Positions 43,509 through 52,007 of a stretch of 64,000 nt of DNA are shown in pieces. The notes beneath the pieces are model-generated. The model was given only the letters and a program-made list of their open reading frames with translations, had not been told where the DNA came from and did no database searches. Each line of letters starts with the position of its first letter. The stretch's first letter is position 1. Origin of the DNA: Limimaricola soesokkakensis (GTDB lineage: Bacteria > Pseudomonadota > Alphaproteobacteria > Rhodobacterales > Rhodobacteraceae); assembly GCF_900172345.1 (NCBI RefSeq), contig NZ_FWFY01000010.1, positions 62,001 through 126,000 on the forward strand. Direction: 5' to 3'. The position numbers and the translations under genes were made by a program.

Positions 43509-44645
43509 ATGCCGGTCCCGACCAAGAGGCCGCCTGTGAAAGACGTCTCCGATCACTCGGCCGAACGACGCGCGGATGCGATCCGCACGCTCGGAATCAT
43601 GGACAGCGAGGACGAGGCGGATTTCGACGAGATCACCGCCTTTGCGGCCGAGATCTGCGGCGCGCCGATCTCGCTGGTCACGCTGGTGAGCACCGATCGG
43701 CAATGGGCGAAATCCGCTTTCGGCACCGAGCAGCGCGACTACAGCATGGACGAGTCGATCTGCTCGCATGGGCTCACCGGGCCGGATTTCCTCGAGATCG
43801 AGGACACCGCCACCGATCCGCGCACTTGCGACAACCCTCTGGTCACCGGCCCAGAGGCGATCCGCTACTATGGTGGCGCCATCCTCAAGCTGAACGACGT
43901 CACGCCGATCGGCGCCCTGTGCATCCTCGACCACAAGCCGCGCCGCCTGTCCGATGAGACCAAGCGCCTGCTGATGATCCTCGCCCGTCAGGTGACGCGG
44001 CGCATGGAACTGCGCCGGGCGCTCGCGGTGCAGGAGACACTGGCCAGCGAAGTCGACCACCGGGTCAAGAATTCGCTGCAGATGGTCACCGCGCTGGTCC
44101 GGATCCAGCGCGCGCAGGCGCAGAGCGACGAGACCCGCGACGCGCTCGCGGTGACGATCGACCGGCTCTCGGCGATCGCGCTGCTGCATGCCGAGCTGCA
44201 CAAGGTCTCGGCCCGCAACGAGATCGCGCTGCACCAGTTCCTGCCCGACATCATCCGCCATCTCGACACCACCCTGCCCGACAACGTGGTGATCTCGCAC
44301 AGCCTGGTGCCGATGCTGGTCCGCTCCGAGGTCGCGACCTCTCTGGCGCTCCTGGTCAGCGAGGCGATCACCAACGCTGCCAAGCACGCCTTTCCGCAGG
44401 CGCGCGCGGGCCGGATCACGGTGGCGCTGGAGTTGAGCGGCGCGGTGGGCCGGCTTACGGTCGCCGATGACGGCGTCGGCAGCGACAGCCTGACGGCCGA
44501 ACCCGAGAGCGGCAGCGGCCTCGGTCGGCAGATCATCGACGCCTCGGTGGCCCGGATCGATGGCGAGATCCACCGCAAAAGCGGCCCGGGCGGCACCGCG
44601 ATCGAGGTGCGCTTTCCGGCGCCGCGGCTGCTGCCGCACGCCTAA
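43509..44645 (+). CDS. GAF-domain sensor histidine kinase (HisKA_2 type)
   Basis: The 378-residue soluble kinase has an N-terminal GAF domain (about 20-165; ISLVTLVSTDRQWAKSAFG, IGALCILDHKPR), a HisKA_2 dimerisation/phosphoacceptor domain with EVDHRVKNSLQ and H184, and a HATPase_c domain (LVSEAITNAAKHAF, VADDGVG, GSGLGRQIIDA). HisKA_2/HWE kinases in alphaproteobacteria often feed PhyR and the general stress response, but no response regulator is adjacent here. There is no transmembrane segment. The start could be the ATG at 43509 or an internal GTG at 43536. Confidence 0.9.
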   Translation: MPVPTKRPPVKDVSDHSAERRADAIRTLGIMDSEDEADFDEITAFAAEICGAPISLVTLVSTDRQWAKSAFGTEQRDYSMDESICSHGLTGPDFLEIEDTATDPRTCDNPLVTGPEAIRYYGGAILKLNDVTPIGALCILDHKPRRLSDETKRLLMILARQVTRRMELRRALAVQETLASEVDHRVKNSLQMVTALVRIQRAQAQSDETRDALAVTIDRLSAIALLHAELHKVSARNEIALHQFLPDIIRHLDTTLPDNVVISHSLVPMLVRSEVATSLALLVSEAITNAAKHAFPQARAGRITVALELSGAVGRLTVADDGVGSDSLTAEPESGSGLGRQIIDASVARIDGEIHRKSGPGGTAIEVRFPAPRLLPHA

Positions 44646-44650
44646 GGGAA

Positions 44651-44679
44651 CGTCGCGGCCCGCGCATGGGGCCGCGACG
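44651..44679. terminator. Bidirectional terminator hairpin
   Basis: CGTCGCGGCC (44651-44660) pairs with GGCCGCGACG (44670-44679) over 10 bp with a 9-nt loop, between the convergent kinase and cyclophilin genes. It has no strong T-tract on either strand. Confidence 0.6.
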
Positions 44680-44688
44680 CCGGGCGCG

Positions 44689-45234
44689 TCACTCGGTGAC
44701 GCGCACCTCGCGCATCACGTCGGGCTCGCCGATCACCGCGCCGTTCGGGCCCTCGCCGCGCTTGATCGCGTCGAGCACCTCCAGACCTTCGGTGACCTGC
44801 CCCACAACCGTGTACTGGCCGTTGAGGAAATCGCCCGGGGCGAACATGATGAAGAACTGGCTGTTGGCCGAGTTCGGGTCCTGGCTGCGCGCCATGCCGA
44901 CGGTGCCGCGCTCGAACGGGATGTCCGAGAACTCGGCCTCCAGATCGTCGCGCTCCGAGCCGCCCATGCCGGCCATGGCGGCGTCGCCGCCCTCGCCGCC
45001 GAACTCGACATCGCCGGTCTGCGCCATGAAGCCGTCGATCACGCGGTGGAACATCACACCGTCATAGGCGCCCTCGCGCGCCAGCGCAGTGATCTGCTCC
45101 ACGTGGTTCGGCGCGACCTCTTCGAGGAGGTCGATCTTGATCGTGCCATTGGCCTGCCCCGCGACATCGATCTCGAGCCCGGTGGCGGCGGCGGGGCTGG
45201 CGGCGAGCGCCAGCAGAACGGCGAACTTACGCAT
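44689..45234 (-). CDS. ppiA: Exported cyclophilin-type peptidyl-prolyl isomerase
   Basis: The 181-residue protein starts [19 protein letters not shown], a signal peptide cleaved near residue 18, and then a cyclophilin domain with [14 protein letters not shown] (catalytic Arg), [16 protein letters not shown] and a C-terminal NGQYTVVGQVTEG. It catalyses proline isomerisation on folding proteins in the periplasm. The first 8 bp of its frame overlap the 3' end of the cytosolic cyclophilin gene, so the pair is co-transcribed and probably arose by duplication. Confidence 0.92.
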   Translation of the reverse strand: MRKFAVLLALAASPAAATGLEIDVAGQANGTIKIDLLEEVAPNHVEQITALAREGAYDGVMFHRVIDGFMAQTGDVEFGGEGGDAAMAGMGGSERDDLEAEFSDIPFERGTVGMARSQDPNSANSQFFIMFAPGDFLNGQYTVVGQVTEGLEVLDAIKRGEGPNGAVIGEPDVMREVRVTE

Positions 45235-45733
45235 CGGCGGCCACCTTCACGCTGATCATCCGGTCGGGATTCGCCGGCGGCTCGCCCTTGGTGATGGCGT
45301 CGACATGCTCCATCCCCTCGATCACCCGGCCATAGACGGTGTACTGGCCGTTAAGGAAGTGGTTGTCCTTGAAGTTGATGAAGAACTGCGAGTTGGCCGA
45401 GTTCGGGTTGGCCGAACGCGCCGCGCCCAGCGTGCCGCGGTCATGCGGCAGCTTCGAGAATTCGGCCGGCAGGTCTGGCTTGTCCGAGCCGCCGGTGCCG
45501 GCGCGGCGCGGGTTGTAGTCCTTTTCCATGTTGGCGTGCTGCACGTCGCCGGTCTGCGCCATGAAGCCGTCGATCACGCGGTGGAAGGCGACGTTGTCAT
45601 AGGCGCCGGCGCGGGCCAGCTCCTTCATCCGCTCGGCGTGCTTCGGCGCCACGTCGGGCAGAAGCTCGATCACCACGCGGCCGTCCTTCAGCTCGATGAT
45701 GATGGTGTTCTCGGGGTCCTTGATCTCGGCCAT
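45227..45733 (-). CDS. ppiB: Cytoplasmic cyclophilin-type peptidyl-prolyl isomerase
   Basis: The 168-residue protein is a second cyclophilin with the same catalytic segments ([54 protein letters not shown]) but without a signal peptide, so it acts in the cytosol. The start [12 protein letters not shown] has AGGAGG upstream. It is the first gene of the two-gene cyclophilin unit and is divergent from pgk across 119 bp. Confidence 0.93.
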   Translation of the reverse strand: MAEIKDPENTIIIELKDGRVVIELLPDVAPKHAERMKELARAGAYDNVAFHRVIDGFMAQTGDVQHANMEKDYNPRRAGTGGSDKPDLPAEFSKLPHDRGTLGAARSANPNSANSQFFINFKDNHFLNGQYTVYGRVIEGMEHVDAITKGEPPANPDRMISVKVAADA

Positions 45734-45852
45734 CGCCGGTCCTCCTGCTGCTTTGCTCCCGACATAAGGCCGTGCGACGACTAAGCCAATGGCTTGAGAG
45801 CCCGGGCCCCCGGCGCTACCTATTCGGCAACGCGAAACGGAAAGGACGCCGC

Positions 45853-47043
45853 ATGGGCTGGAAGACGATCGACGAGATGGACCTCGCGGGCAAGCGGGCC
45901 CTCGTGAGGGTGGACGTGAACGTGCCGGTCGAAGCGGGCCGCGTCACCGACGCGACCCGGATCGAGCGCATCCTGCCCACCGTGAACGACATCGCGGACA
46001 AGGGCGGCCGGGTGATCCTGCTGGCGCATTTCGACCGGCCCAAGGGCCGCGTGGTGCCCGAGATGTCGCTGAAGCAGATCGTGCCGACGCTCGAGGAAAA
46101 GCTCGGCCGCAAGGTTGCCTTCGCCGAGGATTGCGTGGGCGACGCGGCGCAGGCGGCGGTCGACGCGCTGGGCGACGGCGAGGTGCTGCTGCTCGAGAAC
46201 ACCCGCTTCCACCCCGGCGAGGAAAAGAACGAGCTGGAATTCGCCGAGAAGCTCGCGCATCTGGGCGATCTCTACGTCAACGACGCCTTCTCGGCGGCGC
46301 ATCGCGCCCATGCCTCGACCGAGGCGCTGGCGCGGCTGCTGCCCGCCTGCGCCGGCCGGCTGATGGCCGAAGAACTCTCGGCGCTCGACAAGGCGCTGGG
46401 CAATCCCGAGCGCCCCGTCGTCGCCGTTGTCGGCGGCGCCAAGGTCTCGACCAAGCTCGACCTGCTGTCGAACCTCGTCGAAAAGGTCGACACGCTGGTA
46501 ATCGGCGGCGGCATGGCCAACACCTTCCTCGCGGCCCAGGGGCTCGATGTCGGCAAGTCGCTGTGCGAGCACGACCTGACCGGGACCGCGAAGGAGATCG
46601 CGCAGAAGGCCGCCGAGAAGGGCTGCACCATCCTGCTGCCGCGCGACGTCGTCGTGGCCCGCGAGTTCAAGGCCGGCGCTGCGAGCGAGGTCGTGAAAGC
46701 CGAGGACACGCCCGCCGACGCGATGATCCTCGACGCCGGCCCCGACAGCGTCGCGCATGTCGAGATGGCGCTCGAGAACGCCAAGACTCTGGTCTGGAAC
46801 GGGCCGCTGGGCGCCTTCGAGATCGCGCCCTTTGATCGCGGCACCGTCGCGGCGGCGAAGAAGGCGGCCGAGCTGACCAAGGCCGGCAAGCTGGTCTCGG
46901 TCGCGGGCGGCGGCGACACCGTGGCCGCACTCAACGCCGCGGGTGTCGCGCAGGACTTTTCCTACGTCTCGACGGCAGGCGGCGCCTTCCTCGAATGGAT
47001 GGAAGGCAAGGTGCTTCCGGGCGTGAAGGCGCTGGGCGCATGA
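45853..47043 (+). CDS. pgk: Phosphoglycerate kinase
   Basis: The 396-residue glycolytic/gluconeogenic enzyme interconverts 1,3-bisphosphoglycerate and 3-phosphoglycerate with ATP. The N-terminal [15 protein letters not shown], the [15 protein letters not shown] segment, [14 protein letters not shown] and the nucleotide-binding [11 protein letters not shown] region are all present. The start at 45853 follows AAAGGACGCC. Its stop overlaps the SDR start as ATGA. Related genomes often place gap and fba near pgk; here the class I fba gene is 0.95 kb downstream. Confidence 0.96.
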   Translation: MGWKTIDEMDLAGKRALVRVDVNVPVEAGRVTDATRIERILPTVNDIADKGGRVILLAHFDRPKGRVVPEMSLKQIVPTLEEKLGRKVAFAEDCVGDAAQAAVDALGDGEVLLLENTRFHPGEEKNELEFAEKLAHLGDLYVNDAFSAAHRAHASTEALARLLPACAGRLMAEELSALDKALGNPERPVVAVVGGAKVSTKLDLLSNLVEKVDTLVIGGGMANTFLAAQGLDVGKSLCEHDLTGTAKEIAQKAAEKGCTILLPRDVVVAREFKAGAASEVVKAEDTPADAMILDAGPDSVAHVEMALENAKTLVWNGPLGAFEIAPFDRGTVAAAKKAAELTKAGKLVSVAGGGDTVAALNAAGVAQDFSYVSTAGGAFLEWMEGKVLPGVKALGA

Positions 47044-47867
47044 GCGGGAGCACGCAGATGAACCACGCCCGCACCGATCTGGTCCCGCAAAGCCGCGGCT
47101 GGACGCTGATCACCGGGGCCTCCTCCGGTCTCGGCGTCGAGTTCGCCCGCATCGCCGCGCGCGGCGGCCGCCGCCTGATCCTCTCGGCCCGCTCCGAGGA
47201 CAAGCTCGAGACGCTGGCCGCCGAGCTGCGCGAACGCGTCGAGGTTGTGGTGATCCCTGCCGATCTTGCCCGTCCCGGCGCCGCCGAGCGGTTGTGGCGC
47301 GAGGCCTCCGAGGGCCGTCGCATCGAGATCCTCGTCAACAATGCGGGCCTCGGCCTCCAGCGCCGCTTCGGCGATGGCGGCACCGAGGAGGTCGAGAACC
47401 TCGTTGCGGTCAACGTCTCGGCCGCCACCGTGCTGATGCAGGCCGCCGTCGCGCATATGCGCAAGGAGGGCGCCGGCCACATCATGAACGTGGCCTCGGT
47501 CGCGGCCTTCATCCCCGGCCCCGGCATGGCGGTCTACCACGCCACCAAGGCCTACCTGCTGTCGCTCTCGGACGCCGTGTCGAGCGAGCTGTCGGGCGAG
47601 GATATCGACGTCACGGTCACCGCGCTCTGCCCCGGCCCGGTCGATACCGGCTTCTTCGAGGCGGCCGGCATGGCGGCGGGCGGCCCCTCGGGCCCGATGC
47701 GCCCGGCGCGCGCCCGTGACGTGGCGCAGGCCGGCTGGGAGGCGATGCTGGCGGGGCGCCAGACCGTGGTGCCCGGCGGCATGACCCGGATCGCGGCCTT
47801 TGCCGGGCGGGTGCTGCCGCGCGGCCTGACCGCGCGGATCGCGGGTCGGGCCTACGGCCGGTCCTGA
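47040..47867 (+). CDS. SDR-family short-chain dehydrogenase
   Basis: The 275-residue Rossmann protein has the [16 protein letters not shown] cofactor motif (residues 21-36), VNNAG, a Ser and the YHATK catalytic pair, and [10 protein letters not shown]. Basic residues after the second strand (ARSE) suggest NADP preference. The ATG at 47040 overlaps the pgk stop; a second ATG at 47058 is possible. It fits the DltE/YqjQ-like SDR group of unknown substrate. Coupling to pgk is unusual and gives no clear hint of function. Confidence 0.88.
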   Translation: MSGSTQMNHARTDLVPQSRGWTLITGASSGLGVEFARIAARGGRRLILSARSEDKLETLAAELRERVEVVVIPADLARPGAAERLWREASEGRRIEILVNNAGLGLQRRFGDGGTEEVENLVAVNVSAATVLMQAAVAHMRKEGAGHIMNVASVAAFIPGPGMAVYHATKAYLLSLSDAVSSELSGEDIDVTVTALCPGPVDTGFFEAAGMAAGGPSGPMRPARARDVAQAGWEAMLAGRQTVVPGGMTRIAAFAGRVLPRGLTARIAGRAYGRS

Positions 47868-47897
47868 TCCGGAAACCCCGTGCGATCACGGGGGTTT

Positions 47898-47964
47898 GGT
47901 GGCGCTAACAGTGCCGCCCGGTGGCGCTAACAGGATTGTGAGCCGCCGGGCGGAGCCCTAGGTT
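47898..47964 (+). promoter_or_regulatory. fba promoter with two LacI-type operator copies
   Basis: GGTGGCGCTAACAG occurs at 47898-47911 and again, identical, at 47920-47933; the copies are 22 bp apart, about two helical turns. Just downstream, TTGTGA (47936-47941) and TAGGTT (47959-47964) form a promoter candidate with 17-bp spacing. Each copy matches 10 of 12 bases of the edd palindrome. The position upstream of the -35 suits an activator. Confidence 0.65.
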
Positions 47965-47993
47965 TGCCGCAACCGCAAACCGAAAGGCTCCCC

Positions 47994-48923
47994 ATGCAGA
48001 CCACCGAAACCGTCCGCGACATCCTTCGCAACTACGAGGGCGAGACCCCCGGCGTGAAGGCCAACCTCGCCCGGATGCTGATGGCGGGCAAGCTGGGCGG
48101 CACCGGCAAGATGATCATCCTGCCGGTCGATCAGGGCTTCGAGCACGGCCCGGCCCGCAGCTTCGCGCCGAACCCCGAGGGCTACGACCCGCATTACCAC
48201 TACCAGCTCGCCATCGATGCCGGGCTCAACGCCTATGCCGCGCCGCTGGGCATGATCGAGGCTGGTGCCGATACCTTCGCCGGCCAGATTCCGACCATCC
48301 TGAAATGCAACAGCGCCAACTCGCTGATGTCCGGCACCGCCGGCAAGAACCAGGCCGTCACCGCCAGCGTCGACGACGCGCTGCGGCTCGGATGCTCGGC
48401 GATCGGCTTCACGATCTATCCGGGCTCGGACTGCGCGCTCGAGATGTTCGAGGAGATCGTCGAGATGCGCAAAGAGGCGGCGGCCAAGGGCGTGGCCACC
48501 GTGATCTGGTCCTACCCGCGCGGCGAGGCGCTCGACAAGGATGGCGAGACCGCGATCGACATCGCGGCCTATGCCGCGCAGATCGCGGCGCTGATCGGCG
48601 CCCATGTCATCAAGATCAAGCTCTCGACCGATCACCTGTCCCTGCCCGAGGCCAAGAAGGTCTACGAGGCCGAGAACATCGACATCTCGACCCAGACGGC
48701 GCGGGTGAAGCATTGCGTGCAGTCGGCCTTCGGCGGCCGCCGCCTGATGGTGTTCTCGGGCGGTGCCAAGAAGGGCGCGGATTCGGTCTATGACGACGCC
48801 CGCGCGATCCGCGACGGCGGCGGCAACGGCTCGATCATCGGCCGCAACTCGTTCCAGCGTCCGCGCGCCGAGGCGCTGGAGATGCTCGGCAAGCTGCAGG
48901 ACATCTATCTGGGCAAGGCCTGA
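47994..48923 (+). CDS. fbaB: Class I fructose-bisphosphate aldolase (DhnA/FbaB type)
   Basis: The 309-residue enzyme belongs to the archaeal/FbaB class I aldolases: VDQGFEHGPARSFAPNPEGYDP (about residues 45-66), a central ATVIWSYPRG and the Schiff-base region HVIKIKLSTDHL, followed by the phosphate-binding FSGGAKK and GNGSIIGRNSFQRP. It interconverts fructose 1,6-bisphosphate with triose phosphates and is often favoured for gluconeogenesis. The start at 47994 (MQTTETV) has GAAAGG at 7 nt. Two identical operator words lie upstream and a strong terminator downstream. Confidence 0.93.
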   Translation: MQTTETVRDILRNYEGETPGVKANLARMLMAGKLGGTGKMIILPVDQGFEHGPARSFAPNPEGYDPHYHYQLAIDAGLNAYAAPLGMIEAGADTFAGQIPTILKCNSANSLMSGTAGKNQAVTASVDDALRLGCSAIGFTIYPGSDCALEMFEEIVEMRKEAAAKGVATVIWSYPRGEALDKDGETAIDIAAYAAQIAALIGAHVIKIKLSTDHLSLPEAKKVYEAENIDISTQTARVKHCVQSAFGGRRLMVFSGGAKKGADSVYDDARAIRDGGGNGSIIGRNSFQRPRAEALEMLGKLQDIYLGKA

Positions 48924-48991
48924 GGGACGGCCTGACCGGACCGACTGCGCCAAAGCGGCAATCCGGTCACGGTCTCCGGCAATAAGGCGCC

Positions 48992-49027
48992 AAGGCGGCG
49001 GAAACGCGATGTTTCCGCCGCCTTTTT
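48992..49027 (+). terminator. Intrinsic terminator of fba
   Basis: AAGGCGGCGGAAAC (48992-49005) pairs with GTTTCCGCCGCCTT (49011-49024) over 14 bp with a GCGAT loop, followed by TTT to 49027. It lies 68 nt after the stop codon. Confidence 0.85.
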
Positions 49028-49083
49028 CGTGGCATGCTGGTCGCAGCCGCCCGACCCAAGAGGTGGCACACGAGGCACGAGTG

Positions 49084-49380
49084 ATGTTGAAACGCACCCC
49101 TTCTCTGGGCCCCGCCCTCTACCTGATCGGCATGCTGCTGATCGGTCTCTACTTTACCTTTGCCGCCGTCCAAGGCGATTACGGCGTGTTCCGCCGGGCC
49201 GAGGTCGAGGCCGAGGCCCGGGGCCTGGAGAAGGAACTCGCCAGCCTGCGCGAGGAAGTGGCGCGGATGGAGAATCTGACCCGCCGACTCTCCGACCGCT
49301 ATCTCGATCTCGACCTGCTCGACGCCCGCGCCCGCGAGGTGCTCGGCATGATCCGCGCCGACGAGATCGTCATCCGCTGA
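49084..49380 (+). CDS. ftsB: Septum formation initiator FtsB/DivIC family
   Basis: The 98-residue bitopic protein has a transmembrane helix (about 10-28, GPALYLIGMLLIGLYFTFAAV) and a periplasmic coiled coil (about 38-72, VEAEARGLEKELASLREEVARM), then YLDLDLLDARAREVLGMI, the conserved FtsB C-terminal motif. FtsB joins FtsL and FtsQ to activate septal wall synthesis. The ATG at 49084 has GAGGCACGA upstream. It lies between fba and pdhA, a placement seen in other Rhodobacterales. Confidence 0.92.
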   Translation: MLKRTPSLGPALYLIGMLLIGLYFTFAAVQGDYGVFRRAEVEAEARGLEKELASLREEVARMENLTRRLSDRYLDLDLLDARAREVLGMIRADEIVIR

Positions 49381-49498
49381 CCTTGCGGCAGCTTCACCCG
49401 CCTTATTTTGCTGCGCCGCGTCGGTTTTTCGAGCGCGGCGTTCGTCATTTCGCCGATCGCCAGATTGCCCTGTTGCATCCCGCGCAAGTTCTGTAAGT

Positions 49499-49520
49499 GA
49501 TAGTTCAAGGCTAAACTATC
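49499..49520. promoter_or_regulatory. Inverted repeat GATAGTT-N8-AACTATC before pdhA
   Basis: The 7-bp arms at 49499-49505 and 49514-49520 are perfectly complementary. They lie 24 bp before the pdhA ATG. A weak promoter candidate (TTGCAT at 49473-49478) places the repeat at or near the -10/start region, as for a repressor. The binder is unknown. Confidence 0.5.
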
Positions 49521-49544
49521 CGTCACAGCGCGAAGGGAGACGCC

Positions 49545-50591
49545 ATGGCGACCCGGAAGACCTCCGACACAGGCCCCGCCAAGGGTTCCAATCCTGCCCC
49601 CAAGGGCTCCAACATCCCCGCAGAAGAGCTGAAGCACTACTACCGCGAAATGCTGCTGATCCGGCGCTTCGAGGAGAAGGCGGGCCAGCTCTACGGCATG
49701 GGTCTGATCGGCGGCTTCTGCCACCTCTATATCGGCCAGGAGGCCGTGGTGGTCGGGCTCGAGGCCGCGGCCGAGGAAGGCGACAAGCGCGTCACCTCGT
49801 ACCGCGATCACGGCCACATGCTGGCCTGCGGCATGGACCCCAAGGGGGTGATGGCCGAGCTCACGGGCCGCGAGGGCGGCTACTCGAAGGGCAAGGGCGG
49901 GAGCATGCACATGTTCTCGAAGGAAAAGCACTTCTACGGTGGCCACGGCATCGTCGGCGCGCAGGTGCCGATCGGCGCCGGCCTCGCCTTCGCCGACAAG
50001 TACCTCGAGAACGGCCGCGTGACCTTCGCCTATTTCGGTGACGGCGCCGCCAACCAGGGCCAGGTCTACGAGACCTACAACATGGCCCAGCTGTGGGAGC
50101 TTCCGGTCGTCTTCGTGATCGAGAACAACCAGTACGCGATGGGCACGAGCGTGCAGCGCTCGACCAAGTCTCCGTCGCTGTGGGAGCGCGGTGCCGCCTA
50201 CGGCATCAAGGGCGAGGAAGTCGACGGCATGGACGTGCTGGCGGTCAAGGAGGCCGGCGAGCGCGCCGTGGCCCACTGCCGCGAGGGCAAGGGCCCCTAC
50301 ATCCTCGAGATCAAGACCTACCGCTACCGCGGTCACTCGATGTCCGACCCCGCGAAGTACCGCTCGCGCGAGGAAGTGCAGAAGATGCGCGAGGAGCGCG
50401 ACCCGATCGAGCAGATCCGGCAGGTGTTGCTTGCCGGCCAGCACGCGACCGAGGACGACCTCAAGGCGATCGACAAGGAGATCAAGGAGATCGTCAGCGA
50501 GTCCGCCGAGTTCTCCAAGGAAAGCCCCGAGCCCGCGCTCGAGGAGCTTTGGACCGACATCTACGCTGAAGAAGCCCCGCAGGAGGCCTGA
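49545..50591 (+). CDS. pdhA: Pyruvate dehydrogenase E1 component, alpha subunit
   Basis: The 348-residue subunit carries the ThDP-binding region GDGAANQGQVYETYNMAQLWELPVVFVIENNQYAMGTS (GDG...NN motif, about residues 165-203) and the phosphorylation-loop-like YRYRGHSMSDP. With PdhB it decarboxylates pyruvate and reductively acetylates the lipoyl group of E2. The N-terminus has a low-complexity 20-residue extension (KGSNPAPKGSN). AAGGGAG precedes the ATG. pdhB follows after 3 bp, so the three pdh genes form an operon. Confidence 0.97.
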   Translation: MATRKTSDTGPAKGSNPAPKGSNIPAEELKHYYREMLLIRRFEEKAGQLYGMGLIGGFCHLYIGQEAVVVGLEAAAEEGDKRVTSYRDHGHMLACGMDPKGVMAELTGREGGYSKGKGGSMHMFSKEKHFYGGHGIVGAQVPIGAGLAFADKYLENGRVTFAYFGDGAANQGQVYETYNMAQLWELPVVFVIENNQYAMGTSVQRSTKSPSLWERGAAYGIKGEEVDGMDVLAVKEAGERAVAHCREGKGPYILEIKTYRYRGHSMSDPAKYRSREEVQKMREERDPIEQIRQVLLAGQHATEDDLKAIDKEIKEIVSESAEFSKESPEPALEELWTDIYAEEAPQEA

Positions 50592-50594
50592 TCC

Positions 50595-51995
50595 ATGGCG
50601 ACCGAAATTCTGATGCCCGCCCTCTCCCCGACCATGGAGGAAGGCACGCTCGCCAAGTGGCTCGTGAAGGAGGGTGACACCGTCGCCTCCGGCGACATCC
50701 TGGCCGAAATCGAGACCGACAAGGCCACGATGGAGTTCGAGGCCGTCGACGAAGGCACTGTCGGCAAGATCCTGATCTCCGAGGGCACCGAGGGCGTGAA
50801 GGTGAACACCCCCATCGCGGTGCTGCTCGAAGAGGGCGAGGACGCCTCCGCCGCCGAGAGCGCCGGCACCAACAAGGGCGAGGACGCCAAGGCGCAGGTC
50901 AAGGAAGAGACCAAGGCCAAGGACACCCTGCCCTCCGACACCCCCGCCGCCGCGTCGCCCGCCGCCGCCGCGCCCAAGCCGCCGCGCACCCCGGACTGGC
51001 CCGAGGGCACCGAGACCAAGACCACCACGGTCCGCGAAGCGCTGCGCGACGCCATGGCCGAGGAGATGCGCCGCTCCGACAACGTCTTCCTGATGGGCGA
51101 GGAAGTGGGCGAGTATCAGGGCGCCTACAAGATCTCGCAGGGTCTCCTGGACGAGTTCGGCCCCAAGCGTGTGGTCGACACGCCGATCACCGAGCACGGC
51201 TTCGCCGGCATCGCGGTCGGTGCGGCCTTCGGCGGTCTGCGCCCGATCGTCGAGTTCATGACCTTCAACTTCGCCATGCAGGCGATCGACCACATCATCA
51301 ACTCGGCGGCCAAGACGCTCTACATGTCGGGCGGCCAGATGGGTGCGCCGATGGTGTTCCGCGGCCCCAACGGCGCTGCCGCCCGCGTCGGTGCCCAGCA
51401 CTCCCAGGACTACGCCGCCTGGTACATGCAGATCCCCGGCCTCAAAGTCGTGATGCCCTACTCCGCCGCCGACGCGAAGGGCCTGATGAAATCCGCGATC
51501 CGTGACCCCAACCCGGTGATCTTCCTCGAGAACGAGATCCTCTACGGTCGCTCCTTCGAGGTGCCGGTGCTGGATGACTTCACCATCCCGCTCGGCAAGG
51601 CGCGCATCGCCCGCGAAGGCACCGACGTGACCATCGTCTCCTTCGGCATCGGCATGACCTACGCCCTCGAGGCGGCCGAGAAGCTGGCGGCAGACGGCAT
51701 CGAGGCCGAGGTGATCGACCTGCGGACCATCCGCCCGATGGACACCGACGCGATCATCGAAAGCGTGAAGAAGACCAACCGCTGCGTCACCGTCGAAGAG
51801 GGTTGGCCGCAGGGTTCGGTCGGCGGCTACATCTCCTCGGTGCTGATGCAGGAGGCGTTCGACCATCTCGACGCGCCGGTCATCAACTGCACCGGCAAGG
51901 ACGTGCCGATGCCCTATGCCGCCAACCTCGAGAAGCACGCGCTGGTGACGACCGACGAGGTCGTCGAGGCGGTGCGCAAAGTGACCTACAAGTAA
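50595..51995 (+). CDS. pdhB: Pyruvate dehydrogenase E1 component, beta subunit with N-terminal lipoyl domain
   Basis: The 466-residue protein joins a lipoyl domain (residues 1-80, with the lipoylated Lys in [12 protein letters not shown]) through an Ala/Pro-rich linker (about 90-135) to a transketolase-like E1-beta domain ([48 protein letters not shown]-terminal domain with [11 protein letters not shown]). A lipoyl domain on E1-beta is the alphaproteobacterial form. Its first 80 residues are nearly identical to the lipoyl domain of PdhC, indicating duplication or ongoing gene conversion between the two. Confidence 0.97.
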   Translation: MATEILMPALSPTMEEGTLAKWLVKEGDTVASGDILAEIETDKATMEFEAVDEGTVGKILISEGTEGVKVNTPIAVLLEEGEDASAAESAGTNKGEDAKAQVKEETKAKDTLPSDTPAAASPAAAAPKPPRTPDWPEGTETKTTTVREALRDAMAEEMRRSDNVFLMGEEVGEYQGAYKISQGLLDEFGPKRVVDTPITEHGFAGIAVGAAFGGLRPIVEFMTFNFAMQAIDHIINSAAKTLYMSGGQMGAPMVFRGPNGAAARVGAQHSQDYAAWYMQIPGLKVVMPYSAADAKGLMKSAIRDPNPVIFLENEILYGRSFEVPVLDDFTIPLGKARIAREGTDVTIVSFGIGMTYALEAAEKLAADGIEAEVIDLRTIRPMDTDAIIESVKKTNRCVTVEEGWPQGSVGGYISSVLMQEAFDHLDAPVINCTGKDVPMPYAANLEKHALVTTDEVVEAVRKVTYK

Positions 51996-52007
51996 GGGGC
52001 GCGAGAC

